Program-made: the position numbers and the translations under genes | Source of the DNA: Mucilaginibacter achroorhodeus | GTDB taxonomy: Bacteria; Bacteroidota; Bacteroidia; Sphingobacteriales; Sphingobacteriaceae | Reading direction: 5' to 3' | DNA: 64,000 nt | NCBI RefSeq assembly: GCF_007846095.1 | Contig: NZ_VOEI01000005.1 | Coordinates: 186,001 to 250,000, forward strand | Notes under the pieces: generated by a model | What the model was told of the DNA's origin: nothing | Database searches by the model: none | The model's input: only the letters and a program-made list of their open reading frames with translations | Part shown: in pieces, positions 17,345 through 26,800 of the stretch | Layout: each line of letters begins with the position of its first letter | How positions within the stretch are numbered: position 1 is the stretch's first letter

Positions 17345-18368
17345 CGTACGGAAGTTTAACTGTAAAGTTTTGTCCATCACTTTCCACCTCTATCAGTCGG
17401 CCTGTCAAATGCTGAAATCTTTGCGTAATGTTATCCAAGCCTAATTTGGTAGATGGTTCGGGAACCTGTTTTGGCTGTAAGTTGTTGCTGATAAGTATGC
17501 CGTTTTGGTATGAATATATCTTGATCACCAAAGGTTCATCTAACGAAACCACATTATGTTTAATAGCGTTCTCCACTAATAACTGCAACGTAAAGCCAGG
17601 GATAGGCTGGGCCAATGCTTGCTCGCTCAACTTTATTTCTATAGCAATGCCATCCTCAAACCTGGCCTTCAGTAGATAAAAATAAGCATCAAGCACTTTT
17701 AGCTCCTGCGCTACCTTAACCTCATCAGCATTGCGTGCCTCAAGGCTAAAGCGATAGAAATCTGCCAGCTTCAAAATGAATTCACCCGAATGCTCATCTT
17801 TTATATCCACCATTGATTTGAGCGTATTGAGGCTGTTGAATAAAAAGTGCGGATTAACCTGTTGTTTCAATAATTCATAACCTGTTCTAAGGTGTTCAGC
17901 CTTTGTACGTTCCAATTCCAAGCCTATCAGATGGTTGGTATAGCTTTGGTAAAGCAGGTAGATAAACATGTAGATGGTGAGATTTATGAGTATTCCCCTG
18001 AATTGGTACATCAGCATCATTGAAGTAAGCTGTAATTGATTGATGATCCATACTTCTGCAAATACCAGTCCGGCCATCACAACAACACCGATGATCAAAC
18101 TTCTGATCAACCTGATACCAAAAAAGCGCGTAGTGATCTTATCACTCGAGAATTTGGGTAAAGTGTATAAATTATAATACCACACATACAGCGAATAGAT
18201 AAAGGCGATACTGCAATCTATAAGCACCTCGCCCATGCTTATCTGCAAGCGGAGTATCTTGGGCAAAGAAGCGAGTACACCCATAAATACCGATGATATC
18301 CAGATCATGCGAGGTGAAACCCGAAACACGCTTGAACTGGCTTGCTGTATGTACCGTTGCAGGATCAT
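17325..18368 (-). CDS. LytS-type membrane sensor histidine kinase (His_kinase family)
   Basis: The 347-aa protein has four membrane segments in the first 150 residues, with almost no soluble sensor domain. The His_kinase domain follows, with QQVNPHFLFNSLNTLKSM (phospho-His near residue 193), then an HATPase domain (LLVENAIKHNVV, KLGLDNITQRF). Kinases of this design pair with LytTR regulators, as here. It overlaps the upstream lipoprotein gene by 4 bp (18365-18368) and the regulator by 20 bp, so all four genes of the run are translationally linked. Because the kinase lacks its own sensor domain, the heme protein and lipoprotein encoded first are candidates for signal input (inference). Confidence 0.9.
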   Translation of the reverse strand: MILQRYIQQASSSVFRVSPRMIWISSVFMGVLASLPKILRLQISMGEVLIDCSIAFIYSLYVWYYNLYTLPKFSSDKITTRFFGIRLIRSLIIGVVVMAGLVFAEVWIINQLQLTSMMLMYQFRGILINLTIYMFIYLLYQSYTNHLIGLELERTKAEHLRTGYELLKQQVNPHFLFNSLNTLKSMVDIKDEHSGEFILKLADFYRFSLEARNADEVKVAQELKVLDAYFYLLKARFEDGIAIEIKLSEQALAQPIPGFTLQLLVENAIKHNVVSLDEPLVIKIYSYQNGILISNNLQPKQVPEPSTKLGLDNITQRFQHLTGRLIEVESDGQNFTVKLPYDGYIGD

Positions 18369-18841
18369 GGTTGTATTAATGGCTGCTGTGCAAGGATAAA
18401 ACGAATGCGGTCGCCATTACCAACGGTATCCTTAATGGCAATAAGTTGTTTGCCTGCAAGCTTTTGATATGATAAACGGTCATCTCCGTCAGCTTTCGTT
18501 AAACGCTCAACAGAGATAAGATCGCCAGGTATACGTGCGCCAAACCAATGCGGATCTTCCTGCTGATGCCAGGTCACTAAAGTAAGAGAGAAAGGGGATG
18601 ACGCCGAAATTCCATGTTTCTGCAGCGCAGCCTCAGCTCCCTTATCACCATAAAGTACGGTATTGGTGTTGTCCTTAGTATTATAAAACGAAGATAATAG
18701 GCGTTGATGAAGATCAGAAATACTGAATGTGCCGGGCAATGATGCTTTTTTATTGATCAGTTCTGCAGGCGGGGTAGTTTGCTCACAACTTGTAAAAAGG
18801 GAAACTGAAATTATTGCTAACAAATAATATGGCGTTCTCAT
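18365..18841 (-). CDS. Unrecognised lipoprotein in heme/two-component operon
   Basis: The 158-aa protein has a lipoprotein signal (FTSCEQ, Cys19). I do not recognise the family. The stretch SLTLVTWHQQEDPHWFGARIPG and the late RIRFILAQQP segment look like a compact beta-sheet protein, loosely reminiscent of a P460-like fold without the CxxCH motif; this is weak. Its ATG shares one base with the stop of the diheme gene, and its stop overlaps the kinase start by 4 bp. A role with both neighbours is therefore likely. It would sit in the periplasm or outer membrane. Confidence 0.6.
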   Translation of the reverse strand: MRTPYYLLAIISVSLFTSCEQTTPPAELINKKASLPGTFSISDLHQRLLSSFYNTKDNTNTVLYGDKGAEAALQKHGISASSPFSLTLVTWHQQEDPHWFGARIPGDLISVERLTKADGDDRLSYQKLAGKQLIAIKDTVGNGDRIRFILAQQPLIQP

Positions 18842-19773
18842 TAGTTCTTGATTGGAAAGGTAAATACAAAATCATTGTTTTTCATCGGTTGATGACAATT
18901 GGTACATTCTGTAGTGAACATGGCGGTTTTACCGTAAGGTACCAGCTTGGGTGTTTTGAACCGGGCAAAGCCCCAGCCATTGGTCGACTTGTATTTTTTA
19001 CTATCCTTTATCATGAACTCTACTTGTTTGAACGCACCCGCGGATATATTTCCCTTACCATCGTCCAATTTATCCCAAGCTGCTTTTGCGAAGATGGTAC
19101 CGTCTGGCCAGGGATTATTCTTGCCATTTTTTACCGCTTTGACAGCGACATCGTTGCCATAGATGACCCGCATAGTGCCGTTATCAAACCTGTCTGAGGT
19201 ACTTATCACCTGCCAGTTTTTATAATCAGGAATGTAGGTGATCCCATTGAGTGAAACAGGTAAATCATTTTGCTTCTCACTGTTGATGGTTCGTAGTTGC
19301 TTGTCGCGGTCATGAAGTTTTGCCGTATCGTTAGTGATACTATGAAGCTGGCCAAGCAAATAAGCTTTTAATTTTGATAATTCTTTTTCAGATACCTTAG
19401 AATCAGGATGCACTATCTGATAACTTTTTATAGGCATCGCTCCGGCTTCTATCTGGTTAACGGCTTCCCATAACTTGGCCTTTCTGTCGGCTGGAGCCAG
19501 TTTATCCCAGTGCGAAAAGTTCAAGCCTTTACGGCCTTCTCGTACATCTGCTGCAACCTGCCAGTAAACCGGTTGTATCTTATCATACCACCGCACGTTG
19601 GTCTCGTTAGAATGACAGTCGTAACAGGCGCGAACAAATACATCTTTAACTTCTTTTGGCGCATCAAGATCTCCTGTAAGAAGAGGATGGTCTATCTTGG
19701 GCCGGAAGAATTGGAGGCCGAGCAATATAACAGTTAAGCCTGCCCCGACAGTTAAGAAAAACTTTTTCATCAT
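18841..19773 (-). CDS. Diheme protein: haem-binding domain plus cytochrome P460 domain
   Basis: The 310-aa protein has an N-terminal membrane anchor (residues 3-22). Its haem_bd domain contains a CxxCH motif (ACYDCHSNE, near residue 50) and the WYDKIQPVYWQVAADVREG and FSHW segments typical of that family. The C-terminal half (about 165-310) is a cytochrome P460-like domain ending with a second CxxCH (CTNCHQP, near 290). P460-type cytochromes oxidise hydroxylamine or NO, and relatives (cytochromes c'-beta) bind gases. It is first in a four-gene overlapping run with a lipoprotein and a LytS/LytTR pair, so it may act as an electron carrier or as a redox or gas sensor. Domain assignment is good; the role is inference. 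Confidence 0.85.
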   Translation of the reverse strand: MMKKFFLTVGAGLTVILLGLQFFRPKIDHPLLTGDLDAPKEVKDVFVRACYDCHSNETNVRWYDKIQPVYWQVAADVREGRKGLNFSHWDKLAPADRKAKLWEAVNQIEAGAMPIKSYQIVHPDSKVSEKELSKLKAYLLGQLHSITNDTAKLHDRDKQLRTINSEKQNDLPVSLNGITYIPDYKNWQVISTSDRFDNGTMRVIYGNDVAVKAVKNGKNNPWPDGTIFAKAAWDKLDDGKGNISAGAFKQVEFMIKDSKKYKSTNGWGFARFKTPKLVPYGKTAMFTTECTNCHQPMKNNDFVFTFPIKN

Positions 19774-19925
19774 AGGTAGTTATTTATTAGTAATTGATGC
19801 AAATAAGCGTTCAGTCACTTTATCGATGAAACAAAAAGCAGTGAAAGCGGCAAATTTAAGGTTGAACCGGACAAGTTTTGCGATAACGTCTATACTAATC
19901 TACGTAGTTTTTAGATGTGTCAATT

Positions 19926-19968
19926 AATGGGTAAAGTTCTAATGAAGCTAAATAACACTCAAAAACGT
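19926..19968 (+). repeat. Copy A of a short interspersed repeat
   Basis: The stretch beginning GGTAAAGTTCTAATGAAGCT (19929) matches copies at 20093 and 30374. Read in frame, differences between copies A and B are synonymous or conservative (G-K-V-L-M-K-L-N-N-T-Q against G-K-I-L-V-K-L-N-D-T-E), which looks like decayed coding sequence. Apart from this, 19774-20571 holds copy B and AT-rich DNA with no recognisable gene. Confidence 0.4.
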
Positions 19969-20040
19969 CTCGTTTGGACTTCGAATGAAACTTATCTGTT
20001 TTAAAGCACAATCAAACTTATTTCCCTACGGGCTACTAAT

Positions 20041-20142
20041 AACGCCGGTTTCTTACAAGAGATCGGCGTTTTTTGTTGATGGTGCGCGTAATAGGTAAAA
20101 TTTTGGTGAAACTGAATGACACGGAAACATGCTGAAATAAGA
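20041..20142 (+). repeat. Copy B of the interspersed repeat, led by a terminator hairpin
   Basis: AACGCCG (20041-20047) and CGGCGTT (20064-20070) followed by a T-run form an intrinsic-terminator shape. The following 70 bp (AATAGGTAAAATTTTGGTGAAAC and onward) is similar to the sequence after an almost identical hairpin at 30314. The two copies flank the whole sigma/phosphoesterase/SusCD locus in the same orientation. Confidence 0.55.
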
Positions 20143-20555
20143 CTTTAAAAAAGTCCGGAATTCCCTCATCAAACAACTCGTCTCCACAACTTTGCAGCAA
20201 AAGCTTTTCTTAAATATAATGTTAAAACCAAACTTACCTGTCATCAAAATGGGTAAATTTTTTCATTAACATTAAAAAAAGAAAAAGTAAAAAGATTATC
20301 GAATTAAATATTGAAGTTAATGTAGATGTAAACTATAAATTTTTACGAAGATGTCGTCTCTTATTTTCAGGGATTTTGGTCGCTGATTAAAGCCTTTTTA
20401 ACATCATTGTTATGCTGGTTGTTTTTAGAGCAAGTTATTTATTCGGCGAAATCGTTTATAAATACTAATCTTATTAACCAAATAAACTTCAAAACTCTTT
20501 TTAAAACTTAACAAAAAGTTAACCTCTCATTTCCTGATACAATTTTAATGTAGAT

Positions 20556-20563
20556 TAAATTTG
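20556..20563 (+). promoter_or_regulatory. Housekeeping -7 promoter element of the ECF sigma gene
   Basis: TAAATTTG is a perfect match to TAnnTTTG and ends 8 nt before the ATG of the sigma gene. The transcript would have almost no leader. The two-box promoter seen before the phosphoesterase and fecR is not found here, so the sigma gene is probably not autoregulated. Confidence 0.5.
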
Positions 20564-20571
20564 CGCCGGTT

Positions 20572-21150
20572 ATGGAACTGATTGCATCTGATACGCCCCC
20601 ATTTAATATTGAGAAGTTTGAAGAGGTGTTTAAAGCGCATTATGCTGCCCTTTTCCGATACGCGAGATCGATTGTGAAAGATGACGACCAGGCGAAAGAT
20701 GTTCTGTCTGACATGTTTCTCAACCTTTGGTTGCAAAAGGACAAACTCCATATCCAAAATATAAAAGCATATCTCTTCCGTTCTGCGCGTAACGCTGCAC
20801 TCAAAGCGCTGAATACAAATAACACAGATGCACTAACAGAAGAATGCTGGGATATTTCTGAAGAATCTTTTAATCCGCTGGAAAGAATTGTTGCCAAAGA
20901 AGCCATCAAAGCAGTTGAGCAAATAATGAACGAGCTACCACCGTTACGTAAAGAGATCATTCACCTTCGCTTGTGCGGCCTAAAGAATCACGAGATTGCA
21001 AAGGCGCTTGATATCAGTGAGAAAAAGGTAGAATACAACATGCGCGAGGCCATTGAACAACTAAGCTTTTACATGAACAACCGCAATTTTGACAAAGCTA
21101 CGATTGCTGGTGGCCTGTTAGCTATTAACATAATCTTCACACTTCTTTAA
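20572..21150 (+). CDS. ECF RNA polymerase sigma-70 factor (FecI-like, Bacteroidota type)
   Basis: The 192-aa protein has a sigma-2 region (FKAHYAALFRYARSIVKDDDQAKDVLSDMFLNLW, residues about 21-54) and a sigma-4 region (LPPLRKEIIHLRLCGLKNHEIAKALDISEKKVEYNMREA, about 123-161). It also has the hydrophobic C-terminal tail common in Bacteroidota sigma factors that pair with FecR. With FecR at 22865 and SusC with an STN domain at 23835, the three form the usual trans-envelope switch: SusC loading signals through STN to FecR, which releases the sigma. Unusually, a phosphoesterase gene separates sigma from fecR. The promoter box of that next gene overlaps the sigma stop codon. Confidence 0.92.
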   Translation: MELIASDTPPFNIEKFEEVFKAHYAALFRYARSIVKDDDQAKDVLSDMFLNLWLQKDKLHIQNIKAYLFRSARNAALKALNTNNTDALTEECWDISEESFNPLERIVAKEAIKAVEQIMNELPPLRKEIIHLRLCGLKNHEIAKALDISEKKVEYNMREAIEQLSFYMNNRNFDKATIAGGLLAINIIFTLL

Positions 21151-21188
21151 CAATTTCTTTTGGTGGGCTACCGATGATTCTTACTCTT
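21147..21188 (+). promoter_or_regulatory. Candidate ECF sigma promoter, copy 1 (phosphoesterase)
   Basis: Box 1 TTAACAATTTCTTTTGGTG (21147-21165), a 17-bp spacer, then ACTCTT (21183-21188). The same arrangement, with 18 of 19 bases in box 1 and the identical spacer length, occurs before fecR at 22805. Spacer sequences differ, which argues for selection on the two boxes. Confidence 0.65.
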
Positions 21189-21222
21189 TAATAGAAAGCA
21201 TCAATAGCATAAACTAAAAGAT

Positions 21223-22719
21223 ATGTCTACTAACAGAAGAGACTTTATAAAAGCGCTCGGCCTATCGGGCGTGGCCTTAACCGCGCCAGCAATTGCCGGT
21301 GCAAACACACAGGTATTAACCGCTGAAAGTACTGATATCACCAACCTTACGCTTAAAGGCAAGGTGCAAAGCAACGGGCAAGGTATAAGCGGCGTTCCCG
21401 TTACTGATGGTATCAACATTACACTTACCGATAAAAATGGTAACTACAGTTTGTTGAGTAACAAAACTGTACAGTTTGTTTATATCACTATCCCGGCTGG
21501 CTATGCTATACCACATAACAAAGGCATTGCGCAGTTTTTTAAAGCCATTGATACCAAGCAGAATTCGTTTACCGCAAACTTCCAGTTAGAGCGCCTGGAG
21601 CGGGACGAAAAAGACCATGTGTTTGTGGTTTGGGCAGATCCGCAGATCATCTCTAAAAAAGATGGTGAAGCTTTGATAAGCCGTTCTGCGCCCGATCTGC
21701 GCGATCTTGCTGCAAATTATCCTGCCGGGACATTGATACACGCAATTGGCTGTGGCGACCTGGTTTGGGACCATTTCGAGTTATACGACGATTATCGGCA
21801 GGCGGTAAATATTACGGGTGTTCCGTTCTTCAGCATCATAGGTAACCATGATATGGATTTGGATGCCCGAAGCGATGATTACTCGGCATCTACCTTTAAG
21901 AAAAATTTCGGCCCTACTTACTATTCCTTTAACCGCGGTAAGGTCCATTACATCATGATGGATGATGTGTTCTTCATCGGTACGGCAAAGCGCTACATCG
22001 GTTATTTTACCGAACAGCAGTTGCAATGGCTGGAGCAGGATCTTAAACATGTACCGCACGGCAGTACCATTATCGTATCGTCTCATATCCCAACCAATAC
22101 GGGTGTTAAGCGTCGTGCTAATCTTAAAGAAGATGAGTTAGGTGGCGTAGTATCTAACCGGGAACAATTGTACAAGATACTTGCACCGTATAAAGTGCAT
22201 ATCATGTCGGGCCATACACACATGAACGAGAAATGGGAAGAGGGGAATATTATGGAGCACGTACACGGTACCGTGTGCGGTGCGTGGTGGACGGGCCCTA
22301 TATGCAGTGATGGCACTCCAGAAGGTTATGCTGTTTACGAAATACAGGGCAGCGAGGTAAGCTGGTTCTATAAATCGACTGGTAAACCTAAAGATTACCA
22401 ATTAAGGATATATCCGAGAGGTTTCCTTAAAACAGCAGCTGATGAAGTTGTAGCCAATGTTTGGAACTGGGACAAACAATGGAAAATTGAATGGTTTGAG
22501 GATGGTAAAGCAAAAGGCATTATGGAACAACGCACGGATTTTGACCCGTGGACGGTAGAACTTTACGCCGGACCGCAACTACCTAAAAAGCATAAATGGG
22601 TTGATCCTACCTTAACCGATCACCTTTTCTTCGCAAAGCCATCGGCGGGGGCAAAAGCTATTAAGGTTGTAGCTACCGACAGGTTTGGCAAACAATACTC
22701 GCAAGAGATCCAACTATAA
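21223..22719 (+). CDS. Exported calcineurin-like metallophosphoesterase
   Basis: The 498-aa protein begins with STNRRDFIKALGLSG, a Tat-type signal. An N-terminal beta domain (residues about 42-125, like the metallophosphoesterase N-terminal domain) precedes the catalytic domain. Dimetal motifs run in order: WADPQI, GCGDLVWDH, IGNHDMD, SSHIP and SGHTHMN (residues about 135-340). A C-terminal beta domain follows. Enzymes of this type hydrolyse phosphomono- or diesters in the periplasm. It has its own candidate ECF promoter and a terminator after it, yet sits between sigma and fecR, so it probably belongs to the regulon and releases phosphate or trims a phosphorylated substrate for the SusCD pair (inference). 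Confidence 0.88.
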   Translation: MSTNRRDFIKALGLSGVALTAPAIAGANTQVLTAESTDITNLTLKGKVQSNGQGISGVPVTDGINITLTDKNGNYSLLSNKTVQFVYITIPAGYAIPHNKGIAQFFKAIDTKQNSFTANFQLERLERDEKDHVFVVWADPQIISKKDGEALISRSAPDLRDLAANYPAGTLIHAIGCGDLVWDHFELYDDYRQAVNITGVPFFSIIGNHDMDLDARSDDYSASTFKKNFGPTYYSFNRGKVHYIMMDDVFFIGTAKRYIGYFTEQQLQWLEQDLKHVPHGSTIIVSSHIPTNTGVKRRANLKEDELGGVVSNREQLYKILAPYKVHIMSGHTHMNEKWEEGNIMEHVHGTVCGAWWTGPICSDGTPEGYAVYEIQGSEVSWFYKSTGKPKDYQLRIYPRGFLKTAADEVVANVWNWDKQWKIEWFEDGKAKGIMEQRTDFDPWTVELYAGPQLPKKHKWVDPTLTDHLFFAKPSAGAKAIKVVATDRFGKQYSQEIQL

Positions 22720-22738
22720 TTTTTTCTACTTCAGGTGT

Positions 22739-22768
22739 AGGGTTGCCTGTAATGGGCGGCCCTTTTTT
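22739..22768 (+). terminator. Intrinsic terminator between phosphoesterase and fecR
   Basis: AGGGTTGCC (22739-22747) pairs with GGCGGCCCT (22755-22763), including two G-U pairs, followed by a run of six T. It separates the phosphoesterase transcript from fecR, which then starts from its own copy of the ECF promoter. Confidence 0.65.
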
Positions 22769-22804
22769 ATTTCAGGTGGCTCTTAACAATTTATTCATAA
22801 ACGC

Positions 22805-22846
22805 TTAACTATTTCTTTTGGTGAAAGCAGCGCATCCGCAACTCTT
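22805..22846 (+). promoter_or_regulatory. Candidate ECF sigma promoter, copy 2 (fecR-susCD)
   Basis: Box 1 TTAACTATTTCTTTTGGTG (22805-22823), a 17-bp spacer, then ACTCTT (22841-22846). It matches the copy at 21147 in sequence and spacing. The fecR ATG follows 18 bp after the second box. Confidence 0.65.
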
Positions 22847-22864
22847 AATATAAAAGATCGCCGG

Positions 22865-23824
22865 ATGAATTGGGAACTATTGATACGCTACCTCAACAAC
22901 GAAACCACAGTGCATGAAAATGAAACCGTGCAAGCCTGGTTAAACGAGCAGAGCGAAAATAAGCTGATACTTAAGCAGCTGCAAAACAAGCAAACGCAAT
23001 TATCAGAGCCGGTGAAAGAGGATGTGGTGCAGGCGGAGTGGACAAAACTTGTGGAAAGGATATTTGAACAGCCTGCCGCTAAAACGCGCAGCATTAACAA
23101 ATTATACACACTCACCGGCATAGCAGCCACCGTATTGCTGGCTTGCTTCATGGGCTGGTTTGCCATGAATAATAAAGGCGCCAAACCGGCGGCTCCAGTG
23201 TTGGTAAAATCAATATCCGAACGGCGTGAAGTTATCCTGCCGGATGGCTCTAAGGTTTTTATGGCGCCAAACTCAAACCTTGAAATAAGCGGCGATTTCA
23301 ATGCTCAAAACAGACAAGTAAAACTTACCGGCGAAGCTTTTTTTAATGTGAAGCATAATGCAAAAAAACCATTCGTCATCACTACCACAAACCAAACAAA
23401 GGTGAATGTGCTGGGCACATCATTCAATGTATATAGCCGGGCAGGGTTGGCAGAAGAAGTAAAAGTTGCTACCGGCTTAGTTGGTGTGGTATCAGATAAC
23501 AAGACAACTTTCTTAAAAGCCGGTGAACAGTTATCACAAGATGTTATTAAACACGATAGCGTTAAAAGCCGCACAGATATGCGCGATGCGCAGAGCCTGC
23601 TGAACGGCACACTGTACTTCAGTAAAAGCAGCATTAACCAGGTAGCGGATAAGCTGGAGCGCTACTATAACATCAACATACAGGTTGCCCCATCAGCAGC
23701 TAAACGAGCTGCATTTACAGGAGAAATGAAAGACTACGGCATCACTAAAGTGCTTGATGGTATCGGCTTCGCTACGGGTACCAAATACAAATTCATCAAT
23801 CCGCAAACAATCCTATTATTCTAA
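22865..23824 (+). CDS. FecR family anti-sigma factor
   Basis: The 319-aa protein has an N-terminal cytoplasmic sigma-binding region (MNWELLIRYLNNETTVHENETVQAWL) and one membrane helix (about residues 80-98). The periplasmic FecR domain follows (RREVILPDGSKVFMAPNSNLEISGDF, then GEAFFNVKHNAKKPFVITT, about 115-230), with a C-terminal DUF4974-type domain that docks to the STN domain of SusC. It lies 10 bp before susC. Its role is to hold the ECF sigma at 20572 inactive until the transporter signals. Confidence 0.93.
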   Translation: MNWELLIRYLNNETTVHENETVQAWLNEQSENKLILKQLQNKQTQLSEPVKEDVVQAEWTKLVERIFEQPAAKTRSINKLYTLTGIAATVLLACFMGWFAMNNKGAKPAAPVLVKSISERREVILPDGSKVFMAPNSNLEISGDFNAQNRQVKLTGEAFFNVKHNAKKPFVITTTNQTKVNVLGTSFNVYSRAGLAEEVKVATGLVGVVSDNKTTFLKAGEQLSQDVIKHDSVKSRTDMRDAQSLLNGTLYFSKSSINQVADKLERYYNINIQVAPSAAKRAAFTGEMKDYGITKVLDGIGFATGTKYKFINPQTILLF

Positions 23825-23834
23825 CTAAACACAT

Positions 23835-26800
23835 ATGTATCGTAAATTTTTACTTAAAGTGTGGCTCGGGTTACTTGTCACGGGTATAACGGTGGTTTCT
23901 GCGCTTGCGCAAAATACTAAGCTTACCTTCCCGGGGAAGCAAGTGACCATTTCTTCAATGATCGACCGGTTGCAAACTGTGTACAAGCTCAAAGTATCTT
24001 ACGATGCCGAGCTTAACACTTCAAAAACGATCAAACTGTCATCAACAACCTTAAGCCTGCAAGATTTGCTCAGCGAGGTTGAGAAGCAGGCAGGTGTAAT
24101 CCTTAAAAACATGGGGAGTAACCTCATCATTAGATCGCTTGATGTAGTTAATGTTAACGGTACGGTTTACTCGGCAGATGACAACTTACCGTTACCGGGC
24201 GTAACCATTACCGGCGCTGGTAAACAGGTACTGGGTATTTCAAATGTTAACGGAAACTTCAATATCAAAGTGACCAGCGGCAGTAACATTACATTTAGTG
24301 CGGTTGGCTTTCAGCAGCAGGTGATGGCTTTTACAAAGTTTACTAAAGACGCCAAGGTATCAATGCCGGTTGCCAGTAACGCCCTTAACGAGGTTGTGGT
24401 AACGGCTCTTGGCATTAAGCGCGAGGAAAAGGCTTTGGGCTATGCGGTAACAAAGGTAAAAGGCGAGCAGCTAACACAAGCTTTATCAAACAACTGGACT
24501 GACGCCTTATCGGGCAAAGTAGCCGGTTTAGACCTCATACGTTCAAACGGAGGGCCGGGCGGATCAAACAAGATCATATTGCGTGGTGAGAGCAATCTTA
24601 CAGGTGAGAACGATGCTTTGATAGTTGTTGATGGTGTTGTGATAAACCACGGTAGTGGCCGCCGTACGGCCAGTGGCAGCAATGCATACCTCGACTCAGA
24701 ATCGCCGGTTGACTTTGGCAGCGGCTTAAATGATATTAATCCCGAGGACATTGAAGATGTAACCGTACTAAAAGGCCCCGGTGCCGCGGCACTTTATGGC
24801 CAACGCGGTGCAAACGGTGCCATTATTATAACGACCAAACATGGCCGTATCCGCAAAGGTATTGGGGTAACCATCAATTCTAACACAGCGTTTGAGCAAA
24901 TATCGCGTTGGCCGGATTATCAGTATGAGTACGGACAGGGATCGGGCGGTGAAAGTTACTATTCATTTGGTGCAACAGCAGATGGTGCCAGCACGCGCAG
25001 TACAAGCTCTGCCTGGGGGCCAAAGTTTGATGGACAGTCATTCTATCAATACGACCCGGCAACCCATACCGGCGGGACAACACGTACACCATGGATTGCT
25101 TACCCCAACGCTCGTAAAAACTTTTTTGAGACCGGTAAAACGTTCACCAACAGCGTAACGCTCGATGGCGGTACAGACAAAACATCAGTGCGTTTCTCGG
25201 CAACTAATTTGCACAATACCTGGATCATTCCAAACACAGGTTATGACAGAAAATCGATTGCGCTATCGGCAGATCAAAAGGTGTCAAATAAACTTCAGAT
25301 CTCGGCTAAGGTAAATTATACCAACAAAAGCAGTGATAACCTGCCATCAACCGGCTATAATAACCAGTCGTTGATGTACTGGAATATGTTCTGGGTGCCT
25401 AACGGTAATCTGGATTGGCTAAAGGATTACTGGCTTCCGGGCAAAGAAAATATCAACCAAAGCTACCCTTTCAGCAGTTTTCCGGATAATCCGTACCTGA
25501 TCGTGAATCAAATGCTCAACAAATCAAACCGTAACGATCTAATCGGGAACATCCAGGCTACTTATAACTTCACCAAGGACTTTAGCTTGATGGTGCGCAC
25601 GGCGTTAACATCCTCGGTTGATAAGCGATCGCAACAAAGGCCTTATGATACTGAGAAATTCCGCAAAGGGATGTATCGCACGCAAGACATTACATCGCAA
25701 GAGGTAAATAACGATTTCTTGCTGCGCTACAATAAAAAGATAACAAAGGATTTTACAGCGTCTGTATCGGCAGGCGGTAGTATGTTATACAACCGCTATG
25801 ACCGTACCGAACTGCGTGCCGACTCGTTACTTTTCCCCGGGGTATTCAATCTGGCTAACCGCGCCGGCGTACTTGTTGCTATCCCAACCTTAGGCAAGTA
25901 CAAAATAAACAGCTTTTATGGTTTGGCAACGTTCGGTTACAAGGACTACCTATTTATGGACGTAACCGCACGTAACGACTGGACCTCCGTACTTGCAACG
26001 CCAATCTCAACCAATAACTCATCTTTCTTTTATCCATCGGTAAACGTAAGTGGTGTGCTTTCTGAGATCCTAAAGCTTCCGAAAGCTATCTCATTTGCTA
26101 AAGTAAGGGCATCATATGCAAGTGTGGGCAGTGGTCTACAAGAACCATATCTTACATCCTTCAGCTACACATCAAACCCAATATTTCCGGGCGGTTTGGC
26201 TAACCCAACAATGGTAGCTAATCCCAACCTTGTAGCACTGCGTACCAATAGTATTGAGTTAGGTCTTGATGTGAGATTGTTTGATAACCGTTTAGGCCTT
26301 GATGTCGCCTTGTATAAAAGCAATACCAATAACCAGATATTGCACAACAGTATATCATGGGAGTCCGGTTACGATGAGGCAATCATAAACGCTGGCGAAG
26401 TACAAAATAAAGGTATAGAGATCCAGGCTAATGGCGCACCTATAAAAAGCAAAAGCGGCTTCAACTGGAATGTTACTTACACGTTCTCGTCTAACCAGAA
26501 CAAAGTACTATCGTTAACCAACGGTCTGCCATTGATATTGCAAAGTGGCCCTGCCAACCGCGGCTCGTTAAGTGCCAAGGCAGGTGGTAACATGAATGCT
26601 TTGTACGGACGCGGATACGAGCGCGCACCGGATGGGCAGATCATCTACCATAACGGTTATCCGCAGCTTACCGATAGTGTTAAATACATTGGCAGCGCCA
26701 CACCAAAATGGCGCATGAGCATTGGTAACCAATTCAGATACAAGCAATTTAGCGCAAGCTTTTTGTTTGACGGGCAATACGGTGCAGTTGGCTATTCATT

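Noticed and set aside
20053..20247. 64-aa minus-strand frame downstream of the diheme operon promoter region
   Set aside because: It lies over the repeat and terminator of copy B, Cys/Phe-rich, with no family resemblance or start signal.
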